Below, one piece after another: positions 7,703 through 15,879 of a stretch of 37,308 bases of DNA. The position numbers were made by a program, and so were the translations under genes. Position 1 is the first letter of the stretch, and each line of letters opens with the position of its first letter. The DNA comes from Gammaproteobacteria bacterium (GTDB taxonomy: Bacteria; Pseudomonadota; Gammaproteobacteria; GRL18). Location: positions 1 through 37,308 of the forward strand of contig JADGEM010000047.1 of assembly GCA_016744375.1 (NCBI GenBank), written 5' to 3'. Under the pieces are notes generated by a model. That model was not told the DNA's origin. It was given only the letters and a program-made list of their open reading frames with translations, and searched no databases.

Positions 7703-7861
7703 TTAACTTAACCAGTCTTGTAATGTTTTGGCTGGTGTTTTTTGGTTCAGCCTGGATAATGCTTTTCGGCATTGGGCGCTACAGGTTTTGGCATCATTAC
7801 GTTTTTTAGGTATAAATGTTTTCTGGCAGTAGTGACAGGTTTTAGGTTCTGATGTTTTCAT
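7703..7861 (-). CDS. Small zinc-finger protein (52 aa)
   Basis: A 52-residue basic protein starting at the ATG at 7861 and ending with TAA at 7705-7703. It has a clear four-Cys motif: CHYC near the N-terminus and CSAQC 17 residues later (C9, C12, C27, C31), flanked by KKR and RKALSR. This pattern suggests a compact zinc ribbon that could bind DNA or act as a regulator. It is 15 bases upstream of the membrane-hairpin gene on the same strand. Two direct copies of TTAAGTGTGAC lie just upstream (7878, 7905) and may be its operator. Confidence 0.6.
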   Translation of the reverse strand: MKTSEPKTCHYCQKTFIPKKRNDAKTCSAQCRKALSRLNQKTPAKTLQDWLS

Positions 7862-8688
7862 ATTTTGATTATAGCAGTTAAGTGTGACTATGTTTCGGGT
7901 ATTATTAAGTGTGACAGGGTTTCAAATAATGGATTAGCCGTGCTGGGCTCCCCTGGGACCTGGGACTTTGGCCAGGTTCGGGGTACGGCGTCCCAAAAGT
8001 TTTGTTTTGGGCCCGATAAAAATTTTTTCTCAGTTGTTAGATGCTTGGACCAGGAGAAACCGTCAAGGCATTACCTGTTTATGTCGGTAGCAAGATAGCA
8101 ATACTTGAACCAGGTGTACTATTAACATATGCCTGATGATGTAAGTAATACCGCATCAATAACGACATTCAATGCAAATAGCCTGGTTAAACAGGAATAG
8201 TTTAACCTAATTGTTTAACCTGATGATGTCAGTCTGGCTGAAAGGTAATGATACCAATGGTTAAAGTGATATAGACCACTAGCATCTGTAGCTAGTGCAT
8301 GCTTTTGGGGGATATCCAGAAACCTAAAAGCCGAAGGCAGTTTCTGGGTACTGGGGAAAGGGGGTGTGCGTGCAGGATAGACGGGTGAATTGCTACCGTT
8401 TCCCTTATCTGTGTTGCTACCGTTTCCCTTATCTGTGTTGCTACCGTTTCCCTCATCTGCTTATCTGCTTATCTGCTTATCCTTTATCTCTTTATAATGA
8501 ATAGATCATCACATTTTCAACTAATACCTTTACCTGTCTATGCTTTGGTCGTAAGAATGTACACTGTCACTGCACACCCTGAAAACCTTACTACCACTAC
8601 TCTATACCAATACTATGTACTTATGTGTTGTCTGTGTTGCCTTAATAGCTAGCTATCATCTGAACACAGCAAATCAGCAAAAACAGAC
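7862..8688. other. 827-bp non-coding hub of the satellite with repeats and hairpins
   Basis: No convincing gene. The stretch holds: two direct TTAAGTGTGAC repeats 27 bp apart (7878-7888, 7905-7915); a GC-rich block with nested hairpins (7936-8015); three GTTTAACC-type octamers (8185, 8200, 8213); a hairpin CACTAGC/GCTAGTG (8277-8297); a hairpin CCAGAAAC/GTTTCTGG enclosing GCC-GAA-GGC (8316-8347); and tandem 24-bp repeats (8390-8460). It separates the replication operon from the cargo cassette. A packaging site, second replication site or small structured RNA could be here. Confidence 0.55.
8390..8484. repeat. Tandem 24-bp repeats followed by 8-bp repeats
   Basis: Three tandem units of 24 bp start at 8390, 8414 and 8438, each beginning TTGCTACCGTTTCCCTTATC (third copy with CTCATC). 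They run directly into an 8-bp tandem repeat TTATCTGC (8461 onward, about three copies with the last degenerate). There are no spacers, so this is not a CRISPR. Iterons for an initiator or a regulator-binding array fit the pattern. Confidence 0.85.
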
Positions 8689-10362
8689 CTATGCTGGCTC
8701 TGGCTTCAGTCGCATATACTCTTTTATCCAATCCTGATTCCCTTTTCGATGCCATAAATGACCAGACTGGTCTTCACGGGCCGAGTGATTTCTTATACAC
8801 CATAGAAAGAAAGTAGGGCGCTTGCCTTCTTCATTCTCAGATTCACGGCACATACGAAACGGCACACCCATTTCTTTAAACGCTATACCGATACGCTTTT
8901 CATTGGTATGCATCATTAGATCATTATCACGAATGAATTGCATAACATCGTTGACTGTAACCATATCTGACTTAAAGGGTCCCTGGTATTCCCTGACCAA
9001 TGTCTGTAAAACTAATTGGATATTACTCTGTGAATATTCCTGCATCGACAGTTTAAATTCAGTCAAAGGCGCAGGCTCTTTTGGATCAAAATGTGAGATA
9101 TCTCGGTCCATTAACCAGCGTATAGTAATTGCATTGCCGTCTGCTTTGAGCCAGTCATACAAAACCTGATAATAGTCCTTTTCTGGGTGCGGGTGAAGCG
9201 GTTCACACCAAGTACAGTGATATCTTCCATCTTGCCGACTGATGTATAGACCGTCGTGGAAATTGGACATAAAAATACCGTGGGTGCGGTTGGGCTGTTC
9301 ATAGCGCGGCTGATTAAATAATCGCAGTCTAAGTGTTTCAGGTGGTGCAGCTAAAACAGTCTTCATATCATTTTCAAAAGATGCCCAGTCTTTGTTCTTT
9401 TTTACTTCGTGGATAATGACCAGTTCAACATCTTTAAGCCAGTCCTGGTATTTTTCATTCACTTCTGAATGTGTTGGCTCACTGATGTTGTCGGAACCAA
9501 TACCAAAGCGAAGCGGCTGCAGTGCTGCATCTTTTCCAATTCGTGGTGCGCCTGCAAATAATAGAGCGTGATTTATTTTTACATCTCGGTACTGCAGCTT
9601 GTGCGCCATCCAATCAAAAATGTGATTTCTTTCTTTATCATCAGGCAATAGCCATTTCATATGATCAAGCCAGGGCGATGTCTCTTTATCACTTGCCGTT
9701 TTAGGTAAATAGCTTAATGGTTTGCGCCAGGTATTCAATAACGCTTTACCTTTGTACTTAACTTGCAGGTTCGGATCGCCAGGTAAATAAATAGTGCCTG
9801 CTAGTTTGGCAGCGTTCTTTTGAGACATTAGCCAGTCTGATGCACGACATTGTTGCATTAAATGTTGATAGGCTCGGTCAAAGGATTTTGGTCTGATGTA
9901 GGTATCTTGCAAAGCATCGTAAAACATATCCACATTGATCAGAAAAGCGTATCGGCCCAGAATTGCAGGAAGGCTTGTACACAGACCGCGATTGTCTAAA
10001 TGACTATTCACCTGTCCAAGTGTTAATGCTTCAGTAGGGGCTTGTGTGAGAGAGTTTTGTAAGGCGGTTATTGCATCCGTACCTTGTACCGCTTGCCTGA
10101 TTCTATCGTTCTTAAATTCAGTGCATAGATTACGGATCCGCTTTTTATCCCGTGACTTTTTTGCTATGCGGATTGTATCGAATAATTGATCTTCTTGAGT
10201 GGCATACAGATCAGCATTGGCAACCTCAAAAACAAAAGTTTCTACCACTAATGCATTTGTTTTTAATAAATTATCTAATTTTTCTGATAAATAATTATAC
10301 TTTTCCTGCTTTTCTTTTAACTCTGGTGACAAGTCTGGTGTCATGTTAGTCGCGGCTGTCAT
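8689..10362 (-). CDS. SF3-like replicative helicase (DUF5906-type ATPase)
   Basis: A 557-residue protein with a central superfamily-3-like ATPase: Walker A GAPRIGKD (271-278), Walker B-like DVELVIIHEV (311-320) and a later TRTHGIFMSN-type sensor region (residues about 356-370). The N-terminal 150 residues are helical and charged; the region around 215-260 (PWLDHMKWLLPDD...IFDWMAHKLQ) is typical of phage/plasmid primase-helicase proteins of the DUF5906 group. It would unwind DNA for element replication. The ATG at 10362 follows GAGGT. It is the last gene of the minus-strand replication operon. The separate large primase-ATPase upstream makes two ATPases in one element. Confidence 0.8.
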   Translation of the reverse strand: MTAATNMTPDLSPELKEKQEKYNYLSEKLDNLLKTNALVVETFVFEVANADLYATQEDQLFDTIRIAKKSRDKKRIRNLCTEFKNDRIRQAVQGTDAITALQNSLTQAPTEALTLGQVNSHLDNRGLCTSLPAILGRYAFLINVDMFYDALQDTYIRPKSFDRAYQHLMQQCRASDWLMSQKNAAKLAGTIYLPGDPNLQVKYKGKALLNTWRKPLSYLPKTASDKETSPWLDHMKWLLPDDKERNHIFDWMAHKLQYRDVKINHALLFAGAPRIGKDAALQPLRFGIGSDNISEPTHSEVNEKYQDWLKDVELVIIHEVKKNKDWASFENDMKTVLAAPPETLRLRLFNQPRYEQPNRTHGIFMSNFHDGLYISRQDGRYHCTWCEPLHPHPEKDYYQVLYDWLKADGNAITIRWLMDRDISHFDPKEPAPLTEFKLSMQEYSQSNIQLVLQTLVREYQGPFKSDMVTVNDVMQFIRDNDLMMHTNEKRIGIAFKEMGVPFRMCRESENEEGKRPTFFLWCIRNHSAREDQSGHLWHRKGNQDWIKEYMRLKPEPA

Positions 10363-10422
10363 AGGGTGCTACCTCAAATTATGATAAATGTACATAATTC
10401 AAGTATAGCATAGGGTTTGGCG

Positions 10423-10716
10423 TTATTTAAAACTGGGATCTGATGAAATAGTCGTTTCTAAAATCTCTTTTACTGTACTTCCAGTAGAATTGCAGATATT
10501 GAATAATTGAAAGGGCGGTACTGCAAATTCATTAAGTAATATTATTTGCAGATCATTAACTGCTTTTGAAATTTCGTTTATTCTTTCTTGGCTCGGATGA
10601 ACTGTTGCCTGCCTGATCCGAATGTAGGCTGCTAAATCCTGGCTGTACATTATTTTCTTAATATCTAATTCTGATAATTGTTTTAAATTATCTTCAGGTT
10701 CTGGAAAAGTATTCAT
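10423..10716 (-). CDS. Hypothetical helical protein
   Basis: A 97-residue acidic, mostly helical protein (NLKQLSELDIKKIMYSQDLA near the N-terminus). No known domain is recognised. It starts two bases after the end of the preceding gene on the minus strand and so belongs to the same operon, between the methylase and the helicase gene. Function is unknown. Confidence 0.6.
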   Translation of the reverse strand: MNTFPEPEDNLKQLSELDIKKIMYSQDLAAYIRIRQATVHPSQERINEISKAVNDLQIILLNEFAVPPFQLFNICNSTGSTVKEILETTISSDPSFK

Positions 10717-10718
10717 TG

Positions 10719-11003
10719 TTATGATGCCTTTTTGAATGTGTTGTCAGTGGAAAAGTAAATGGTGCTTATGATGCGGTTCACGCCTTCTGGTGTGATGTCT
10801 AATAGATAACAGGTATCTTTAAACCAGTCTGATGAAAAGAAGCTGATAGCGCTTGGTGTACCACTGTTATCTGCAAATAAATCGTAAACAGCATTCGTTA
10901 TTATTGCCAATAATAATTTTCGTTCTGGTGTTATTTCACCTTGAAGAAGAAAAGTAATTTTCCTGGTCACTAATTTTGCTTTTACTGATTTAATTGCAGG
11001 CAT
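10719..11003 (-). CDS. Small phage-type hypothetical protein
   Basis: A 94-residue protein with a good AGGA site. The pattern LLLAIITNAVYDLF...AISFFSSDWFKDTCYLLDI followed by PEGVNRII recalls a group of small proteins common in prophages, where a helix is followed by a F-x-S-x-x-F-x-x-x-C-x-x-L-x-I-x-P segment and a final helix, possibly a DNA-binding fold. This resemblance is from memory and the function is not known. Its leader carries the GCCAGTC/GACTGGC hairpin and CATCAAAAACAGGAAAA sequence that also precede the methylase gene. Confidence 0.6.
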   Translation of the reverse strand: MPAIKSVKAKLVTRKITFLLQGEITPERKLLLAIITNAVYDLFADNSGTPSAISFFSSDWFKDTCYLLDITPEGVNRIISTIYFSTDNTFKKAS

Positions 11004-11013
11004 ACTGTTTTTC

Positions 11014-11048
11014 CTGTTTTTGATGCCAGTCTTTTGTTAAGAGACTGG
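11014..11048 (-). repeat. Intercistronic hairpin/RBS module, copy 1
   Basis: On the coding strand a hairpin with arms GCCAGTC and GACTGGC (11025-11031, 11043-11049 region) is followed by CATCAAAAACAGGAAAA, which supplies the ribosome site of the next gene. The same hairpin and leader occur again at 11726-11763. Confidence 0.65.
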
Positions 11049-11061
11049 CTGTTGAATATCA

Positions 11062-11721
11062 TTAGCGATTGTCTACTACTAATCCATATTGCCCGAACAC
11101 TTTAATAAATTGATCTGCGTTTTCACCTTTATAAAAAACAACATTGGCAATAGTGGATCCGTGGGTCTTTGGTTTTTTACCTTGGTCAATTAAAAGATCA
11201 TCAGTCACACTCCATTTCTCTTTCTGCTCTTCTGATGGAATAAATTGAATGCGACCCTTACGCAGCAGATAGCAATCAGCATACCCAGCCATTTTATGAA
11301 AATATCCGGTATCCGTTGCGGCTTTGATAAGGACAATAGATTCTTCAGGATCTTCTTTAATCAACTTATCACACCAGATACCAGTCTTGCCGCCATAAGG
11401 AGGATTCATAAAGATTGATCCATTCCACGGTAGCAGCAGACCATCTTGGTTATTAGCCCCTACATAATGCTTACGTGCAACAACCTGACGGGCGGCATTA
11501 CTGCACGGATCAAGGTCAACGACCATTACCTGGTAAACCAATGACATAAAATTTGGTGGTGTGTACCATTCATTGGATTCGCTGGATAAAATTAATTGTG
11601 CTTTTGATTTCTTTTTCTTCGTATCGTTTTGCATCTTAACTACAATACCTTTAATTGTTTGCGCTGCTGCATTAAGAACAACTATCCTTTCTTCTGCTTT
11701 GCGCACTGCCTGGGTGTTCAT
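11062..11721 (-). CDS. Phage-type DNA N6-adenine methyltransferase
   Basis: A 219-residue protein of the phage Dam family. Signature segments are EWYTPP (51-56), DLDPCS (69-74) and the catalytic NPPYG (106-110). It transfers a methyl group from S-adenosylmethionine to adenine N6. No partner restriction gene is nearby, so it more likely protects element DNA or regulates its replication than forms a restriction system. The start at 11721 follows AGGA. It is in the replication operon. A basic N-terminal extension of about 40 residues (KKKKSK) precedes the methylase core. Confidence 0.85.
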   Translation of the reverse strand: MNTQAVRKAEERIVVLNAAAQTIKGIVVKMQNDTKKKKSKAQLILSSESNEWYTPPNFMSLVYQVMVVDLDPCSNAARQVVARKHYVGANNQDGLLLPWNGSIFMNPPYGGKTGIWCDKLIKEDPEESIVLIKAATDTGYFHKMAGYADCYLLRKGRIQFIPSEEQKEKWSVTDDLLIDQGKKPKTHGSTIANVVFYKGENADQFIKVFGQYGLVVDNR

Positions 11722-11725
11722 AATA

Positions 11726-11763
11726 TTTTCCTGTTTTTGATGCCAGTCTGATGAAAGACTGGC
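11726..11763 (-). repeat. Intercistronic hairpin/RBS module, copy 2
   Basis: The second copy of the GCCAGTC/GACTGGC hairpin (11742-11763) plus the AAAAACAGGAAAA leader, just upstream of the methylase start. The loop differs from copy 1 in length and sequence, while the arms and the leader are kept. Confidence 0.65.
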
Positions 11764-11771
11764 TGTTGGGT

Positions 11772-12179
11772 TTAATCTAAGCAGATAAAAGAAGTGTGAC
11801 CGTCTATCTGATTTATACCTATGTAGCTGTTGGGGTAGATGTAGGCAACTTCTGCACCATCATCAAATTCCCGTCTAAGTGCTAGAAGTGGGTGAACATC
11901 AGGATCCCTTGGAAATTTAAATACACCATCGTTGTCAATTTTAGCCTGCTCAAATCCAGGACCAAAATATTTTGGGTCAAGGGGATCACTTAAATCAAAA
12001 TGGTCTATGATTGGAAACTGGTATTCCATATCAAATACTTCCCTAAGAGATAAGTCTTTGTGTAACTGGTCTGTTGCCCAGACCGCTAGTATTCCAGCCG
12101 CCTGCATAATTTCCTCATTAGTGTGAGCGGTGTATTTTTTTGAAGGGTCAATACAAATCCCTACGTGAAATTCATTCAT
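11772..12179 (-). CDS. Hypothetical protein next to the candidate origin
   Basis: A 135-residue acidic protein starting at an ATG with AGGAATA upstream. Segments such as MNEFHVGICIDPSKKYTAHT and LLALRREFDDGAEVAYIYPN do not point to a known family. No signal peptide or membrane segment. It is the first gene after the iteron region in the direction of transcription and so may be regulated by initiator binding there. Confidence 0.6.
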   Translation of the reverse strand: MNEFHVGICIDPSKKYTAHTNEEIMQAAGILAVWATDQLHKDLSLREVFDMEYQFPIIDHFDLSDPLDPKYFGPGFEQAKIDNDGVFKFPRDPDVHPLLALRREFDDGAEVAYIYPNSYIGINQIDGHTSFICLD

Positions 12180-12220
12180 TTTATTATTCCTACTAAATTA
12201 ATTTTTATTAAAAACCTAAT

Positions 12221-12462
12221 CCATATTAAGTTCATAAAGTTCAGGTGTGTTGCCCATCCATAACAAGTTCACAACTTGTAGTCTTTTTTTATTTTCAAAT
12301 CTATAAAAGTTTCCCCATATTAAGTTCATGTTCATTAACTTGTGAACTTGTTATGGACTTCCATATTAAGTTCATATGTTTTATGAACATGAACTTAATA
12401 TGGGTAAACTTTTTTGGAACTCGAAGAAAAAAAAAGTACTACAACTTATGAACTTGTTGTGG
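12221..12462. other. Iteron array: candidate replication origin of the satellite
   Basis: Seven copies of a ~15-bp motif with consensus CCATAWYAAGTTCAY lie in a 242-bp non-coding stretch. Plus-strand copies start at 12221, 12258, 12315 and 12361; minus-strand copies occupy 12341-12356, 12389-12403 and 12447-12462. Two subtypes exist (CCATATTAAGTTCAT and CCATAACAAGTTCAC). Copies five and six form a perfect 15-bp inverted repeat. An A-tract (12424-12435) adjoins. It lies immediately downstream of the primase gene. Clustered iterons beside a replication gene are the hallmark of initiator-bound origins such as that of P4. Confidence 0.75.
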
Positions 12463-12472
12463 GTGTGCCACC

Positions 12473-15400
12473 TTAGTTTTTAGTTAAATCATTAAACCAA
12501 ACAGGGCCTGAACATAGCAGGGATGCATCCCAGGTTATGCGATACAGATTTCCTGCTGAAGTGTGTATGTGAAGTTCTTCCAAATGAACATTCATACAAG
12601 CCAAGGTTTTCTGAAAACGTTTTAATTTTTCAGCCATACCTTTTCCAGACTGTGGATATTGACTGCTCCACTTGTTACCCAGTCGCAGGTTATCAAGTAG
12701 CTCACCTGGTGCGCCTTCCCATTCATAGACTGGCTTACCTTCAGAGTCGGTACGTTTAGCCAACCATTGCAGCAGCTTACCGATGACGGGGGAACCTTCC
12801 ATTGCACGGAACCGTAAATGTTTCTGGTGTGCATCCAAATGAACACTGAAATCACCTTCAATGTTCCGCACCTGGTAAACAGCCTGACCGAGGCGAGCAA
12901 AATCAACCAGTCTGACATCTGCTGCAATTTCAACATCATCAACAATGGCTAGGGCATCACTAAACAGATCTAAAATAGCGCCAAGAATTTGTCCCCTGAC
13001 TTTTGCCAAGTCGGCTTTGTATCGGGTTTCACTGATATGAATGTCGAGTTTGGGAATATCAAAATGAACAGCACGATCAATAATGTCTGCATTTTGCATA
13101 ACAAATGAAATGCCTTCAAAAAAGACAGGTTTTTTATACACTGCAATTGTTTCTTCTAAATTGTCGTACAGTGTTCTTTCTGCACTGCCAGAACCTGTTG
13201 CTGTTCGACATATTGCATCAGACAAGGCATTAGACAGGGTAGACATATTTTCGAATGCCATAATGTGAGAATTAACTGCACCGACAACAAAGTCTCGTAC
13301 ACTGCCTGGTGTACTGCGAGATTCCAAACCAGAAGGATCAATAATTGATTTAGCCAGCTTTAAAGTGGAGGTTTTTCCAGAACCTTCTGGACCTGAATGT
13401 GCTCCAATGGGATAAACAGTATCTGGTCTTAAAGCATCCAGAATGTTTGTTACCCATCGAATTTGATCTTCTTTGTCGGTAATGGGGACAAACTTCCAAA
13501 GAGTATTTAGGTTACCTTGTTCAGGTTCGGGTAGAGGTTTCATTGTTTTAGTGCGAATAAAATAGACTGGTGATTCAGTTATGATCTGATACCCAACACC
13601 AGGAATAATTTCAATTACTCGCCAGTCTTGGTCGCACATATCAAGGTAATAGTTATCGCCTTTCTTGGCTACACGGATATTGACTTCGTGACATTCACCA
13701 TCAAATAACGCGCCTGCTGAAAGCCCTTCCATAACGGTTTTAACGCCAGAAGAATCCAGCACGGTGTTCAGGGTTTTATATGCGACGTGATTAATGAACT
13801 TTTTGAAACTTTCACTTTTAATTTTGTAAGTTTCTTCGTGACCTTTAATACTGATATGTGCATAGCAAGTTTCTTCACTGTCGTGAAAAAGAGTAGCAAC
13901 ATCTTTCACCACTTTAATGACTGATGCCGCAATAGTTCCTGGTGCTTGATCAATAGTGACAACTTCTGCTGTTTCGGTTGCCTGCTTTTCAGTCGTCAGT
14001 TTCAACCAGTCTTTGCGTAATTTATCCAGACTGGTTACGCCAATGCCGAGTGTTTTGGCCTGTACTTTACGATTCATAGAATAAGCGGCATCACTTTGAC
14101 CGATGACTTTTTCAATTTCATCTATTTTTTCAACAGGTAGTCCTGAAAATAGATTGTCAATTTGAAGTTTAAGTTCATACACTTTTAGTTCTTTCTGGAA
14201 TTGCTGAAAGTCTGGCATGACTAATTCCAACAAAACAGACTGATCACCATCGTGTGATAATACCGCTTCAACTGAAAATGCATCGTGCGCGTGAACATTT
14301 GCCAAAGGATCAGAAGTGCCGTGACTAAAAACACGATTCGATTCCGAAAAGTGTATTACACCAGCCTGGTTAGTCGTTGAATGTGGCGATAAATAACGAC
14401 TGATTACTTCACCATTAACAGAAGTTTTACTTATAAATTTATATCCATGAGAAAAAAGTAATTCGCTAATCGGATGTGTAGTATTAAAGAATCCTATCGG
14501 TGTTTTAGGATCAACAATAGCGGGTGTCATTGCAGGTGCAGAGCGAATTGTTTCATCGACTGGTTGTTCAGCTTGCCAGTCTTTTGCCGTTTGAACATCG
14601 AATAATTGACCAGGACCTTCAAAAAATCTGAAATCATTAATACGATCTTCTGAACATCTTGGAAAATACCAGGGTTGTGCTGGTACTGCAGATTCTTTTG
14701 AATAATCAATATAAATGCCTGCATCATTTAATATGTGAAACACATAATTAGTTATTGCATCAATATCAGCCGTTTTAACCGTTTCGGATAAGGGTAATAC
14801 TATTCGATAACGTGAACCTTTATTGGGCAAATTATGGCTGTACGATGTGTATAAGGCGTATTCCCAGCCTTGTTTATCAAGAAATGCTTTGACCAAATTA
14901 ATATCAGGTGCGCCAGAAATGATTTCACCTGTTTCAATATCAATACGTCCATCACCATCAATAATACACAGACTGGTGTCAGTCAAAGTTTCATTAGTAC
15001 GATGATCATTTTCACAGTAACCGCGTACAAAATACAAACCGTCTTTAGTACCAATTTCAGGTGATGCCAGTCTTTGCTTTAATTCATACCAGGTAGTATT
15101 TAAATCAAAAAGATCACCGCTTTTTACCGTTGCACCTTCAGATAATTTCAAAGGGTGATTGTCATTATCACCGACAATTTTTAAAGCAGGCTTTACTTTT
15201 TCAACTGCTTTTCCATCCGCCTTTCCAGTCGCATCACCATTCTGCGTTGGTGCCGATTTAGTTTCGCGTTCAGGTATTTTTCGGGCGGACATTCCGTCGG
15301 CAGTCCCGATTTCACTGCTATGTCGTGTGCTATCAGTTCCACTGGCTGTTGATACGTTCGAGTCGTCATTTTTATTACTCACTTTTGATTCAATGTATTG

Positions 15401-15625
15401 GTAAACTTCTATGGATTCTTCAGGTTTCAACACTCGACCGAATCCTAATTGCGCTTTAGCTTCAGTAATGTCAGCTTGTGCAGCACGCTTACTTAAATTC
15501 AGACGTTCGCGAATGTGATCACGTAAAGAGCCTGATAGCAAAAACTCATAGTTTACTGTACAATTATCAATGTCTGCTGCGGTTGTGGTGGCTTCGCTGG
15601 CCACCGCTTTAATAGAATTTTCCAC
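12473..15625 (-). CDS. Large primase-ATPase replication protein
   Basis: A 1050-residue protein. The GTG at 15625 is chosen because it follows GGGGAGG and overlaps the alpA stop (TAGTG); a longer frame to 15697 would overlap alpA by 73 bases. Residues 1-85 look like a helical DNA-binding part, 85-165 a Ser/Thr/Lys-rich linker. Residues 170-345 resemble an archaeo-eukaryotic-type primase: IIDGDG (Asp223/Asp225), SYSHN (Ser261-His264) and SRYRIVLPL (271-279). The C-terminal part has an ATPase with Walker A GPEGSGKTS (745-753). Together they would prime and help start replication at the adjacent iterons. It is the analogue of the P4 alpha protein, inferred from layout. Confidence 0.8.
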   Translation of the reverse strand: MENSIKAVASEATTTAADIDNCTVNYEFLLSGSLRDHIRERLNLSKRAAQADITEAKAQLGFGRVLKPEESIEVYQYIESKVSNKNDDSNVSTASGTDSTRHSSEIGTADGMSARKIPERETKSAPTQNGDATGKADGKAVEKVKPALKIVGDNDNHPLKLSEGATVKSGDLFDLNTTWYELKQRLASPEIGTKDGLYFVRGYCENDHRTNETLTDTSLCIIDGDGRIDIETGEIISGAPDINLVKAFLDKQGWEYALYTSYSHNLPNKGSRYRIVLPLSETVKTADIDAITNYVFHILNDAGIYIDYSKESAVPAQPWYFPRCSEDRINDFRFFEGPGQLFDVQTAKDWQAEQPVDETIRSAPAMTPAIVDPKTPIGFFNTTHPISELLFSHGYKFISKTSVNGEVISRYLSPHSTTNQAGVIHFSESNRVFSHGTSDPLANVHAHDAFSVEAVLSHDGDQSVLLELVMPDFQQFQKELKVYELKLQIDNLFSGLPVEKIDEIEKVIGQSDAAYSMNRKVQAKTLGIGVTSLDKLRKDWLKLTTEKQATETAEVVTIDQAPGTIAASVIKVVKDVATLFHDSEETCYAHISIKGHEETYKIKSESFKKFINHVAYKTLNTVLDSSGVKTVMEGLSAGALFDGECHEVNIRVAKKGDNYYLDMCDQDWRVIEIIPGVGYQIITESPVYFIRTKTMKPLPEPEQGNLNTLWKFVPITDKEDQIRWVTNILDALRPDTVYPIGAHSGPEGSGKTSTLKLAKSIIDPSGLESRSTPGSVRDFVVGAVNSHIMAFENMSTLSNALSDAICRTATGSGSAERTLYDNLEETIAVYKKPVFFEGISFVMQNADIIDRAVHFDIPKLDIHISETRYKADLAKVRGQILGAILDLFSDALAIVDDVEIAADVRLVDFARLGQAVYQVRNIEGDFSVHLDAHQKHLRFRAMEGSPVIGKLLQWLAKRTDSEGKPVYEWEGAPGELLDNLRLGNKWSSQYPQSGKGMAEKLKRFQKTLACMNVHLEELHIHTSAGNLYRITWDASLLCSGPVWFNDLTKN

Positions 15626-15879
15626 TATGCAGCCTCCCCACCAATTAATGTTTCTTTTTTCTGTGTACTTTCTGCAATGATCCGTTTTGTAATACACGCT
15701 TCAAATTCATCCAAATACCAGAATTTTTTTCGTTCAATATAATGGGGCGTAGGTAGTTTGTTCTCTAAAATTTCTCTATTTAGAGTGGAAAGGGAACAGC
15801 CTCGAAGTTTAGCGGCTTGAGTTGAATTGATGCGAACCCGAACTTCTGGAAGTTCAGGACAATTAATGACGGTAGTCAT
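15625..15879 (-). CDS. AlpA-like excisionase/regulator
   Basis: An 84-residue protein with a MerR/AlpA-type helix-turn-helix (INSTQAAKLRGCSLSTLNRE, 17-36) followed by a wing-like KLPTPHYIERKKFWYLDEFE. AlpA proteins in satellites turn on the replication operon and/or act as recombination directionality factors. The length and fold pattern suit the family. Its stop overlaps the primase GTG start, so they are translationally coupled. Its promoter must lie in the 244-bp gap to the integrase gene, next to a 21-bp inverted repeat. Confidence 0.75.
   Translation of the reverse strand: MTTVINCPELPEVRVRINSTQAAKLRGCSLSTLNREILENKLPTPHYIERKKFWYLDEFEACITKRIIAESTQKKETLIGGEAA

Noticed and set aside
7865..8098. 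Plus-strand open frame of 77 codons
   Set aside because: No ribosome site, odd composition, and it covers the GC-rich hairpin block and direct repeats; better explained as non-coding.
8390..8484. Possible CRISPR array
   Set aside because: The 24-bp units are directly adjacent without spacers and there are no cas genes in the window.
11062..11721. Restriction-modification system
   Set aside because: Only a phage-type solitary adenine methylase is present; no nuclease or specificity gene adjoins.
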